Positions 1-12,000 of a stretch of DNA of 64,000 bases are shown one piece after another. The notes under the pieces were generated by a model that saw nothing but the letters and a program-made list of their open reading frames with translations, was not told the DNA's origin and made no database searches. The translations under genes and the position numbers were made by a program. Source of the DNA: Ampullaceana balthica. Taxonomy: Eukaryota; Mollusca; Gastropoda; Lymnaeidae. Within the stretch, counting starts at the first letter, position 1. Each line of letters begins with the position of its first letter. Location: assembly GCA_944989445.1 (NCBI GenBank), contig CALYLW010000342.1:372001-436000 (forward strand), written 5' to 3'.

Positions 1-48
1 TGGTTTTTAGTTGATCTCAGTTTAGTTGAAGTAATTTTTTCTCTCAAG

Positions 49-3000
49 AACTCACGGTCATGTTGAAGCTGTAGTTGAAGATAAGATTGGCTTCCTGGAT
101 CATGCAAAACACAGGCATGGAGGAATTTTTCACAACTCTCTTGTAGACGACGTGAAAAAACTGGGCATGATACTAGCTGTGTTTGCTGTCCTCATCCCAT
201 ACTGGATTGTCTATTTCCAGGTCAGTTTTATGGGTTTTTGTTATTAGACTTGAAAATGAATCTTCGTCTCACATCTGTAGGTTAAATAAGTAAAATTGTA
301 GAAAAGCAAGCAATTTTAATTTTAAATAGCACCCCCCCCCACCCCCGCTCTTATTTTCCCTTTCTCTGTTGAAAGTCTGTTTAAAAATACCTGCCTCCAC
401 TTTTGCTTGCCTTGAAATGTACATTTGTAAAACTTAAGCCATTATGTAAATTGGTTAGTTGTGTTGCTTTTTAAATAACCTGGTCATTTGTCTATTTTTT
501 GTTGCTTGTTAACATAGATGCAGACCACATTTCTGTTCCAAGGTCTTCACATGAAACTGGGGTTCAATGTCAACATGTCAGTAAATGCATCTAACATACG
601 TGAGACCAACTCAACTGTGGTAATTGATTCTTCTCTTTCTTCATCATTGATTTATGATCTAAATTTCCATTCGACACATTAATGTTGTCAGATAGAGCAA
701 TGCTGGTTACCTTTGTTAAAGTAAAGGGGGTGAGACTGCAATCAGGCTTTTAAAAAGGGTAAATGCATAAAATAAAAACAGGGTATTAGTAGGCCTGACA
801 GGACATAACACAACAGCGAACGTTTCGGCAAAGAGCCTTCTTCAACGGACAAATAGTACACAAATGAAACGAATAAAACGAAATAATAGAAAAAAAACAC
901 CGCAGCTAAGTGTTTTTTTTCTATTATTTCGTTTTATTCGTTTCATTTGTGTACTATTTGTCCGTTGAAGAAGGCTCTTTGCCGAAACGTTCGCTGTTGT
1001 GTTATGTCCTGTCAGGCCTACTAATACCCTGTTTTTATTTTATGCATTTACCCCTTACCTTTGTTAGTATGTTATAGATTTTTAAGCACACATTTTTCTG
1101 AATAAATTAGTAGTACAAATGTTTTGGAAAGACAAGAAAAGTTCTGAATTTTTATCTGGGGAAACAATTTTTTAAATGAATGTATATTGTAAGTGTAAAA
1201 ATCATCTCAGTAGAGCCTTGAGGCCAAGCTAATGTCATCATGTAGGATTCATATATGATTTGAAATGAAACATATCCATTAATCACAATGAAATTGTACG
1301 AGTGGTTATTGCTGAGAGCAAGACTAACAGATTCTGCTAGACATTTATCCCTTGTATTGTCAAGCTTCCCTTAATAATTTTAGTAAAACAACATTATCCA
1401 CCCTTGTCTTGGGACATCATTGACTCCTTACTTGATGAGCACATCAATTTCATACCTCTTATGACTAAACTCAACAAAAATGATAAAGCAATAGCCACTA
1501 TGTTTTTCACAACAAAAAACAACTCCTTGTGTTAGGTGGTTTTCTGGGGAAAACGGCTTTAAAATAAGTTTATCAAATTTAAAATTTTTTATTTTTAAGG
1601 TATGTTTTCATTTCAGGTATCTGATAATCCAGAGGTTTGTACTCAAAACTATAAAAACCAGAATAATTTCTTTGATCCACATTATCAATATTTTCCCTGC
1701 AGTTATATTTCATTCTTTACTGATTTTTCTTTCTTTGGAGGTGCTTTTCATATAATTTAATTTAAATTTTAATGGTTTTAACATTTTTGTGTTGGTCTTT
1801 TTTAAGGTGACCTAACAATTTTTTAAATTCTAGATAAAGAAATTACATCATTCTTTGAAAACAAACCACTAATTTCAAATACTTTAGGTTAAATTGGCTA
1901 TTCAAATTAAAATAATTAGTGCTTTTTTTTCTTCTTCTCTTAAGCAGTTAGTGTTACTGTTTAGCATACTTTTTTTTTCTTCTAAGCTGACCTTAGAAAT
2001 AACAGGCACGCCAATTTACACCAGTTAGATCCTATAACTATTTTTGAAACATCATAAAATTTCCAATTACATTCACTTAATGAAATATTTGTTTTGCTAA
2101 TGTAAATATAGCTGAATTTAATTTACAAACATATATTGCCTATATGATTATGATTGTTTAAAATAAAAACTAATGAGAAGATAGCTTTAATGTCTAGACT
2201 GTATTCATTTAAAGTCCAATTCTGTTCAATTCACAATTCTTTGTTGATGGCAAGGTCAGCTTTGTAACATTTTGTTTTATCTCTGGATAAATCATTGAAA
2301 ATTGGCTGAGAATGATTATTTCCTTTTATTTTTATGGCCTGTCAGTAACAGCCTTTCACTGTGCTGTTAGTTGGAATTATTCAGACATTATGCCTTGATA
2401 TTAGAACATGCAATTTCTAACCTTACAATATATGCTAATGAACTTTTAGTTAATCATCACATAAATATCACTTTTAATATTCATTTGTAAGTAAAGAAAT
2501 ATTTTTCTATGCCCATAATTTAATTTTTGTAAACTAAATTTCTGACTTGGTAGCATTATTGTCATGCATGGAGATAATAGTAGAAAAATTCATAAATGAA
2601 CACGGTTCACCAAATGACATTGTTTGAATTGCTGCTAAAGCTTGATCAATTCATGTAAGTCTCTTACAAATTGACATCACATACCTTTTATAATGGTATA
2701 CTAGTTCATTTATACCATATACAATATACACTTGTAAAGACTAATTGATTTGTACCTGTATCCAATAACTTGCAATAAATAAGATTTTTAAAAAAAATAT
2801 TTTAATGAAATATACGGTGGTTGGCTTATTTATGAATATCATACAAGCAGTGGCGGATTTAGGTTTGTCTATGTGGGGGGGTCAGGAAAATTTCAGGGGG
2901 CGCCGCAATTGTTTTTTTATTCATTCACTTAGTGCAAATATTTCTAGGTGCTGAAATAAAATTCATTTGTCTAAATTGCTGGTTCTGTGATGAAGATTAG

Positions 3001-6000
3001 AAATTTGATATGAGATTCACTCTTATTGCTATATTTTATGTTGAAAAAAACATTTCTGCTCACTTTAAATGTCAGATTTACTCTAATAAGTTTTCATCTT
3101 AGGGGTCGTCCATAAAGTACGTCACGCTATTTTTGAAAAATTTTAACTCCCCCCCTCCCTCTTGTCACAAAGTGTCACACATCTTGGAACCCCCCCCCCT
3201 AAAGTACGTCACACTTTCGAACAAAAATGTTGTTTTTTATTAACAAAATAATCAAAATTTAATATAAAACAGCTTGACGTCACACATGACGGGACCCCCC
3301 CTCCCCCTGTCACAAACTGTCACACTTTCTTACACCCCCTCCTCCCCTCTGGAGCGTGACGTACTTTATGGACGGCCCCTTAAGAGACTGCTGCAGTCTT
3401 AAATATGAAATCTAAGGTGTTTTGTTTATGTTACAAACATTTTCAAAGTTGCCCTGTGGCAACTTGCTAGACAAAAAGTAACATCTAGTCTTAAGTAGAT
3501 ATGGTTAATCAATTGAATTTATGAAAATGGTAGTTAATTTGGGAAATGTTATTTGTGACAAAATCTACATTTCTCATAATCCTTTGTGTTCACTTTAAAT
3601 TGCTGAATATCATAGCAGACTTTAACATAGAAAACTCAGCATAATATGTTTACAGTCTTTGGGCTAAATAAAACATCTAAAATGTTTTGAAAATAAGGTA
3701 GAATTTGATTAAATTTTTTTTACAGGCCTCCAATAGTTTGTTGTACTATCTGCAAGATGACGCATCAGTTTGTTCAGCTTGCCATAAATAGCAGAGACAG
3801 TAACTCAAACAAATAACCAAGTGTTAAATAATATATGCTGCGTTGATCATTCAAAGTACATTATATAATATTATTTTTTGTTTACATCAAACCATTGCAA
3901 TGAATCTCTTCAATATACAAACCATTTCTTTATATTCAGGAGAGTAATAGGTCACAAATGCAAACAAAATATAATGTATTTTAAAAAATGTTAATAATTA
4001 ATAAAAGGCCTAAATAATTAAAGAAAGTCATTTATCATATATATAGTATATTCATATATCATATGTAGGATAAAAAGATGACAGTTAATTATGAACTTAG
4101 TTCCAAAGAGAACAACTTATTTTTTGTTCTAATAAAATTTTAAGAGCTACTGTTTTTAGTTCTTGTAATAGTTTTCTATCTCAAAGAAAGAAATGAGAAT
4201 TTTAGCTGGCAAAATAGTTCAGCTTAAGAGCAGGTAATTTGATGCTACAAATAATGAAAAACACAGAGACTTTGGTGGAGCGGATTGGTCAGGATTAGTA
4301 ACACACACACAAAGAGTGCCAATAATATGATACTTATAAATAAACTAAACAATTTACTTCAGAATTTAAAAGAATAATTTTTCATTGGAAGTTGATCATC
4401 AAACTTTGGGAAATCAATTAACTTTACACAAACAATGGTTTTAAGTTCCTTAAATAAATATTTAAAACTCTATCAAGAATGCAGGACTAAACACAAACCA
4501 TGGATAAGCATAGAACGCGATATTATTCTGTATAGAAGGAGCTTCTGTAACAGATAAGATAAGAAAGAGCCGTGAGCCCTATATAAATTGCTATCTACGG
4601 GATTTCATTGAAGCAAACGATTTATCGTTGATTCAAAAGTCAACGTTCTCAGCTAGATCACGTTCAATTGAAATTAATGCAAATCCAGACAGACGTTCGT
4701 TTGTCATTTTTGAGCGCAAATAATTTTTGATAGGTTTCAATCTACTGAAACTTCTTTCAGCAGTAGCACTGCTAACAGGAAGAGTAAAGTTAATATTTTA
4801 AAGTATTGACAAATTAGGGAGACATGATGCCATTTGTTTTTCAGTCAAGAATAGCTTAACCTTTTTAACTAGCAGTTCACTGGATAATGATACACGTATT
4901 GATGCATACAAATTTTTGAAGGTATCATATTCTACGATTGCTTATTCAAGGTTAATGACGTGTTTGTAAATTTTGCATAAACTTTGAAAATAATCTTTAT
5001 TTTCTTCCGACATTTGTGATGGATCAATACAATAGAAATATGTAACTGTGCCCCAAAAGTCATTAAATCGATCATCTATTTGTGTTACAAGTGTATCCAT
5101 GATAGTAAAGTACGTTTCAGATTTAAAGAGTGTAGTTGGATCATCAGCCATTTTATCTCTGCTAAGTTCACCTGTCATGCTTTTCTTTTTTGCAATTCGC
5201 TTTTCTTTAAATTCTGTTTTAACATCTAGTTTGGAACAATTTCGTTAATAAATGATTTGACATCTACATTCAGAATTTCAGAAGCTTCATCGCTTCTCAT
5301 TTCAACAAACTTATTTCTTCCAACATCGATCAACTGTTTTGCAAAGGCGTTGCAAGTAGTTTGATGACATGAAGATAACTTTTGTACAAATAGCATCAGA
5401 AAAACATAAGAATATTTTGTTATTAAAACAGAAAGTCCCATAGCTTCTGCTCTGACATTTCCTTTATATTCTGTTGATTCCCCTGAATCAAATGCATGTG
5501 GCTATAATAGTCAACAACTGCATGAACTGCATGCTTACGGCTTGCACATCTTGTATCAGAAAGTCGTTTCAGACGTTGATTCATATTGATATTTCTGGTG
5601 TTTTTTTAAGAGTATGTAGAGGCGGTAAACTAGACGTAAAGGAATGCATACAACCTTAAAGATGTGCCAAAAAAAACAACTGTACATCACAGTTTACAGA
5701 CATTGCTTCTATAGTAGCCAAATTCAAAACATGGGCACAACAATTGGGTGAAAGTTTCTTTATTTGAGTTTGAAAGCCACTCTTAATCCAGAGTATGCCT
5801 GTCCTCGACAGAGTGTGAAATCAATGTTTCGCTTTAGTAGTTCCGTTAAAATCTTCTCAGCAAATGCAGCAACATTTTTTTTTAAAGTCCCATAACCGGT
5901 GGTCGTACGGGGTCCTAATTTTTCCATTAGAACTTACTAGGGGCGGGGCTTGGTAGACCTTGGTGGGCGCCCCATCTCCCTTCCAGGTCAGCGGAGGACT

Positions 6001-9000
6001 TTCTTAGCGTTAGTCATTCCATTTTTATTGTGGCTTTAACGTGGGCGAGATCCCACGCCCCTCAGCTTGCGAGGCGAGCGCACTATTGACTTCGCTATCC
6101 ATAAAAGCCTTTAAATCTTTCCACAACATGTCCTGATTTTTTTAAAAAAAAATTAACGTAAAGAAACTGACATCTGATCAATTCTAGATATATCAATGGT
6201 TGAATCAATAATTAAAGAAAAGAATTGTGCAGACTTAACTTCATTATCAATTGTCGCCGATAATTCAGATGCAAGTGATTGATTTAAGCCATATATATAC
6301 AGTTTCATCATTTGAAATACGATATTTAACAAGCAGTTTGGTGTTGATTAGAAGTTTCGTGTTTAGCAATGTTTTTTTCTGCTCTAGTGACACCTTTTTA
6401 GTGTTCATCGAGGGCGTCTTTAGGGGGCGCCATTTTAGACCCAACAGGGGCGCGGGGGGGCAAGCCGCGCCCCCCCCCCTGCCCTATAGCTAAATCCGCC
6501 ACTGCATACAAGGTTTTTAATTTTTAGTATTTTCCCCTGGTTCATTGCATTATTAAATTGTTGAGGGTTTTGACAAAACACGCGTTATTGATAAAATGTT
6601 ACCAGAATCATAAGAGCAAAGATACGGGAAGTAAATGGTGCCACTTTTCTGTCAATAACACCAGCACAATGTCTTCTTAGATATTTTTTAGTACTTAATT
6701 GCATAAACTGGCAAATATTTAATGTGGTTTTCCTGTCTCAAACTAGGATGGTCGGCTAATGATAAATTGTGTTCACAAATCTTGAGTTTGTTCCAATGAC
6801 TGTTGCACCTTTTATCCTATGCTTGATTATTCTATTATGGTTTGAAATATGAATTGTAACTATTGCATATTGTACAAATATCTTGATCAGGTCAAACACC
6901 CTTCTAAAAAGTGGACTCAAAAAATTATGTTTTTATCAACTTCCTCTTAAGTATATTCTTAAAATTTAAACTTTAAAAAAAAATGTCCTCTTTAAAAAAT
7001 AACAACATAACTCACCACAATTATTTTTTTGTTAAGAATTAATGTGATTGCTGGTTTCTTAACTTTATTAGAACTGAACTAATGAAGAAATATTTGCATT
7101 TAATTATAACTTATTAACATTAAACAAAATCATACATTTATCCATCACTTGAAGCTAGTTGCAATACAGCATATTTTTATCCTAAATTGATGTCTTATTT
7201 TGGTTTGAGATTTGCCTTCACAGTTACATAGTTGCTATGATAACACACATACATGTAATACCTAATCTTAAATATTGTTATTTTCTGGTGCTTGGGAATT
7301 TTAGGCTATACCTCATTCATTCATTTTGATGTGAAATAAAGTATTTCTTTTGAGGGAACTAATGAAAAGCTTCAATTGAACTTCAACAATTGAATATTTT
7401 ATCTTGTGATAATATGAAATGTTAAACACATTGTTGTAATAGTATTTATGGTCAAGTAACAAGACTTAAACAGGCTGTTATCTGGGTAACAACTGTCTTT
7501 AATCAACTATACAATCCACTGCAATCAACCCCCTCGGTTACTTCCTGAACCGTACATTTATAGTCGGCCATCCTCTCAGTTCACGCCCACGCACGCTTAC
7601 AATTCACATCACAAACCACGTGTTTCATACTAGTCAACTTGCACGCTCATACAACAACACAACACTTCTCTCACAATTGTGACAGTGCCAATGAAATATA
7701 ACATATTTTTAAAAATTATATATGTACTTATAAATATTATAATAAAAATTGTGAAAAGAAATAAAGGAAAGAGAAAGCCTGGTTACACAGAACTCAACGA
7801 TCCTCTTGAAATATCACAAATTTATTCAGAAGAGCTTTCTCTTAAAATAAAGCTGTTTAATTTATAATTGCTAGATTTTATGATTCTTTAAATAACACTT
7901 TAAGGGAAAATCTCTCCAGATTGACATTTTGTTCCACGCTTTTATTAAATCTCAATATAATTCAATTCACAACTTCCAGATTTTCAACTTGTCATTACAT
8001 TTTTTTCTCATCTTTTCAGATTGTGGCGGCATGGTTCACTTTATTTGATGCCAGCTTTGTGATCATTTTGTTACCACTGTTTGACAGAGTTATCTACCCG
8101 CGCATGTCAAGAGCAGGCTACCCATTCAAATTCACTAAGAGAATTGTGCTGGGAATGATCTGTGCTATGTTTGCCATGATTGTTGCTGGAGTTGTGGAGC
8201 ATTTCAGACTCCAAAGCTTCTGGCCTTACCCAGATCAACCTTGTAGGAATGAATCAATCCACCAGAAGATTGGTACGGGAGAAAGAAAAATTGCTAATTA
8301 TGTTCAAATCCACCATCTGTTCTATTGGAGTATTTTTTTAGAAAATTTTCTGTTTAAAATGTTATGTCTGAAGAGATCTGATAAAAAAGAAAAAAAAAGC
8401 TTGCATTTGTTTTTAGAGCAAAATTGTTTCCACAATAACTGTCACTTTTTTGTTGATGTTGAAATACATATAACTGATCACTGACTGTGACTTATATATG
8501 CTGTTGATTGTTGAATATGTAAAATATGTACTTGACATTTCTCCAGGTAACAGTTTGTATGAGGCAGCAGACATGACAGTGTTCTGGCAAATACCCCAGT
8601 ATGCTCTGATTGGAATCAGTGAAGTTTTTGCCAGTGTGGCCTGTAAGCTCATTACCACTTTACGTTAGGAAATTTACTTATTTTTTTCCCCCTCCATTTT
8701 TTCTTTTTCTAATATTATCATATTGTAAAAACTTGGTCACCAGGTTCAGTAACTCTAAGTTCAGTTTTCCTGTAATGGTTATCAGCTATATTCTAGCCTA
8801 AGGGTAAGGTTTACTTAAATAAACCCAATTCAAGCCACAGGTTCAAGTTTACAAGTAATTTAATTCTTGAAATTGGAAATTACAAATGTGTAACAAGCAG
8901 GTCTATATGCAACTAAAAATTAAGCTTGATGCAGGAAATCCACTCAACAGCCATGTACAAAATAAATAAGAGAGCGTCCAAAGAGAGTGCAAAACTGTAT

Positions 9001-12000
9001 TTATACAGTCGGACCTCGCTAAGTCGAACTTCCCTAAGTCGAAAACCTCCCTATATCGAATTAATTGTTAGTTCGCGGCCAAATTCCATAAGACTAATGT
9101 ATTTTAGATCTCCTTATCTTAAAGATTTTTGGCTTCCAACCTCCGTAAGTCAAATTTTCCAAGGCGTTTATGTAAAACTAGTCAAAGGAAAAGTCTTAAT
9201 CCCCCCTCCCCCCCCCCATTCCCACTGAGGAGGGAGTCAAGTGTGGGGGGAGGAGCTTTCTCAGTGGCGTGGGTATTTCAAAGCTAAGTCGGCTTCCTTT
9301 CATATGAAACATCAGACACCGCCATCTTATCTTATCTGTTTACAGACGCTCCTTCTATACAGAAGATTATTGCGTCCTACGCTTATCTGTGGTTTGTGTT
9401 TAGTCCTGCATTGTTATCAGAGATTTAAATGTTGATAAAGTATTGGTTTTCCTGGTTTCTTCAGGCAACCCATTCCACGCCCGAATTCCGGACGGGAAGA
9501 AAGAAAATGTGTATGTGTTTGTTCTTGCATACGGAATAAGAAAAGGTGTTTTTATCCTTATGTCTATCTGATGGGTTGTATTAAGTTATCTTTGTGTTGT
9601 ATTTCTAAATTAGAATTAATTGCTTTATGTATGATTACTACTTTGCTCTTGGTTCTTCTATCCTCTAGTGTTTCAAGGTTTAATGATTTAACTACAATGT
9701 AATGGTGTTATTCTTGTCAGTTTTGAATATTCTCCAGTAATGAATCTGGCAGGTCTTTTTTGAATTTGTTCTAGTTTATCAATGCTTTCTTTGGTGGATG
9801 GGTCCCATACAGAAGATGCATATTCTAGTACAGGCCTCACCAAAGTGAGGTAGCATTTTAGTTTTATATCTCTATTACATTTGTTAAAGTTTCTTTTTAT
9901 AAAGCCTAAGGTTTTGTTTGATTTTTTAATAACTTCATTGACATGGGGATTCCATGATAGTTTCTCATTTATTAAGACTCCTAAGTATTTTGATCTTTAG
10001 TTTGGGTCAGTTCTTTTCCATGAATGTAATATTTTGAATTTATTTGTTTCTTTTTCTTTGTTACTCTTAACAGTTGACACTTTTCTGGGTGGAAAGACAT
10101 ACTCCAGTTAGTTTCCCATTTTATCAATTCATCTAAGTCTTTTTGTAAAATTTTGCTATCTTGTTCTGATTTAATTGTTCTATAGATTATACAATCATCA
10201 GCAAATAACCTAACTTTTGTTCCTGTTGAGATGTTGTTTGGGTAAATCAGGGGGCCTGAGATTCCAAAGTAGTTAAGTTTTTAAAGTAAATTAAGGTGGT
10301 GAACTTTGTCAAATGCTTTTGAGAAGTCTAGTAATATTGTGTCTATTTGATCATTATTGTCTAAGCCTTTTGATAGTTCATCTATTAAACATATTAATTG
10401 TGTTTCACATGATCTGTTTTTTCTAAAGCCCTGTTGATGTGGGCATAGGGCATTATATTTGTCTAGGTGGCCAACTATTTTACTATATATTATGTGTTCT
10501 AGTAATTTACAGGTGATACTAGTAAGTGATACAGGTTTGTAATTACCAGGGTCTGATTTATCACCTTTCTTAAAGAGTGGAGTTACGTTAGCTAATTTCC
10601 AATCCTGGGGCACTTTACCCTGGTTTAGAGAGGCTTGAAAAAGAACTACAAGGATTGGGGACAGTTCATTGCTTAGTTCTTTTAATAACCTTGCAGGTAA
10701 TTCAGCTGGGCCAGTGGCTTTGTTTATTTTAAAGTTTTTTAGGAGTGAATGTATACCTATCTCGTCTTCAGTTATGTTACCTATTTCTTCCATTTTATTT
10801 AAATTTATTGAAACTTCCTTGTCGCCTGAGGCAGAAAATGATGATGCAAAATATGTGTTAAGGATATTAGCTTTAGTCTCATTATCATTATAGTTTAGGT
10901 TTTATCATTTGAGCCTTTTAGTGTGGCTATTCCTGTAGGTTCCATTTTTTTAGATTTGATAAATGACCATAAGTTTTTATTGTTATCTTTAGAAATTAAA
11001 TTGTTTATATATTCATTTTGGAGGTTTCGACTAAGTTTTTGTGTCAAGTGTTTAATATTTCAGTACTTTTTGTGTATCCTTTTTGAATTGGTAGCCTTAA
11101 ATTCTTAAATAAGTTCTCTTTTTGTTTGCATAGCTTTTTTAATTTAAAATTGAACCAGCATTTGTTAATTTTATTTGATGTTAATTTTGTTGGAACATTC
11201 TCATCCATAATATTTTTTAGATTTGTTTTTATATCTTTCCAACTTTCTTCTACTGGGCTATTTGTATTAAATTTACTAAGAAAATTTTGTTGGAAGTTAG
11301 CCGCTGATTGGTGTAGTTTTATGGAATTACATTTATTCCAAAGATATATTATTCTTCAAGGTATCTTATTAATTTTAGTTTTTATTGTATTGGTGACCCT
11401 AACAATATCATGGTCGGACAATCCAGGAATTATTTTATAGTCTAACACTAGTCCTGGTCTATTTGTTAGGAATAAATCTAGTGTTTTATTTTTCCTTGTT
11501 GTTTTTTTTACTATCTGTTCTAGGTTTAAGTTGTTTATAGTGTTTATAAAGTGTTCGTTAATATCTTTATTAGTTTGATGGTTATCAATTGTATAGTTTT
11601 TCCAATTTATATCTGGAAGATTGAAGTCCCCCATAATCCAAATTGCAGAATTTTTATGATTGTCTTTTATGAAATTGAATTGACTACAAAGATTCTTCAT
11701 GTATTCTAGGTTTGTATTCGGTGGTCTATATATATACTGCCTACAATAAGTGATGTTGAGTTTGGTGTGACTATTTTACAAAAAACAGACTCTATATTAC
11801 AATTTGATTGTGTAGTAATTTCTTCAGCTATGATATTTGATTTGATTGCAAGCAGCACTCCTCCATAATTGTCTGGTCTATCTTTTCTAAAAAATATTAT
11901 AATTGTTGTTAAATATTTCTGAGTTATATATGTTGGGGTTCAACCAAGTTTCAGAGCCAGCAATTATGTCTGGTTCTTTTGTTTTTATAAGTAGCTCTAA

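Larger units (their letters stand above)
2848..6504 (-). mobile_element. hAT transposon (ZMYM1-like), decayed, 8-bp TSD
   Basis: The terminal inverted repeats are CAGTGGCGGATTTAG at 2848 and CTAAATCCGCCACTG ending at 6504. The 8-bp target duplication CATACAAG occurs at 2840-2847 and 6505-6512, which is diagnostic of hAT transposition. Inside are remains of a transposase on the minus strand, plus later insertions: a GGGGCCGTCC-type MITE (3102-3379), a CR1-like 3' end (about 4448-4566) and a tRNA-like SINE (about 5887-6112). It lies in an intron of the SLC15A4-like gene. Confidence 0.9.

Noticed and set aside
7440..7680. Possible solo LTR (TGTTGTAATAG to AATTGTGACA)
   Set aside because: No target duplication, primer site or second copy could be shown.
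7921..8484. 187-codon frame on the plus strand
   Set aside because: Only 8020-8272 is real coding sequence (SLC15A4-like exon); the rest is intron read-through on both sides.
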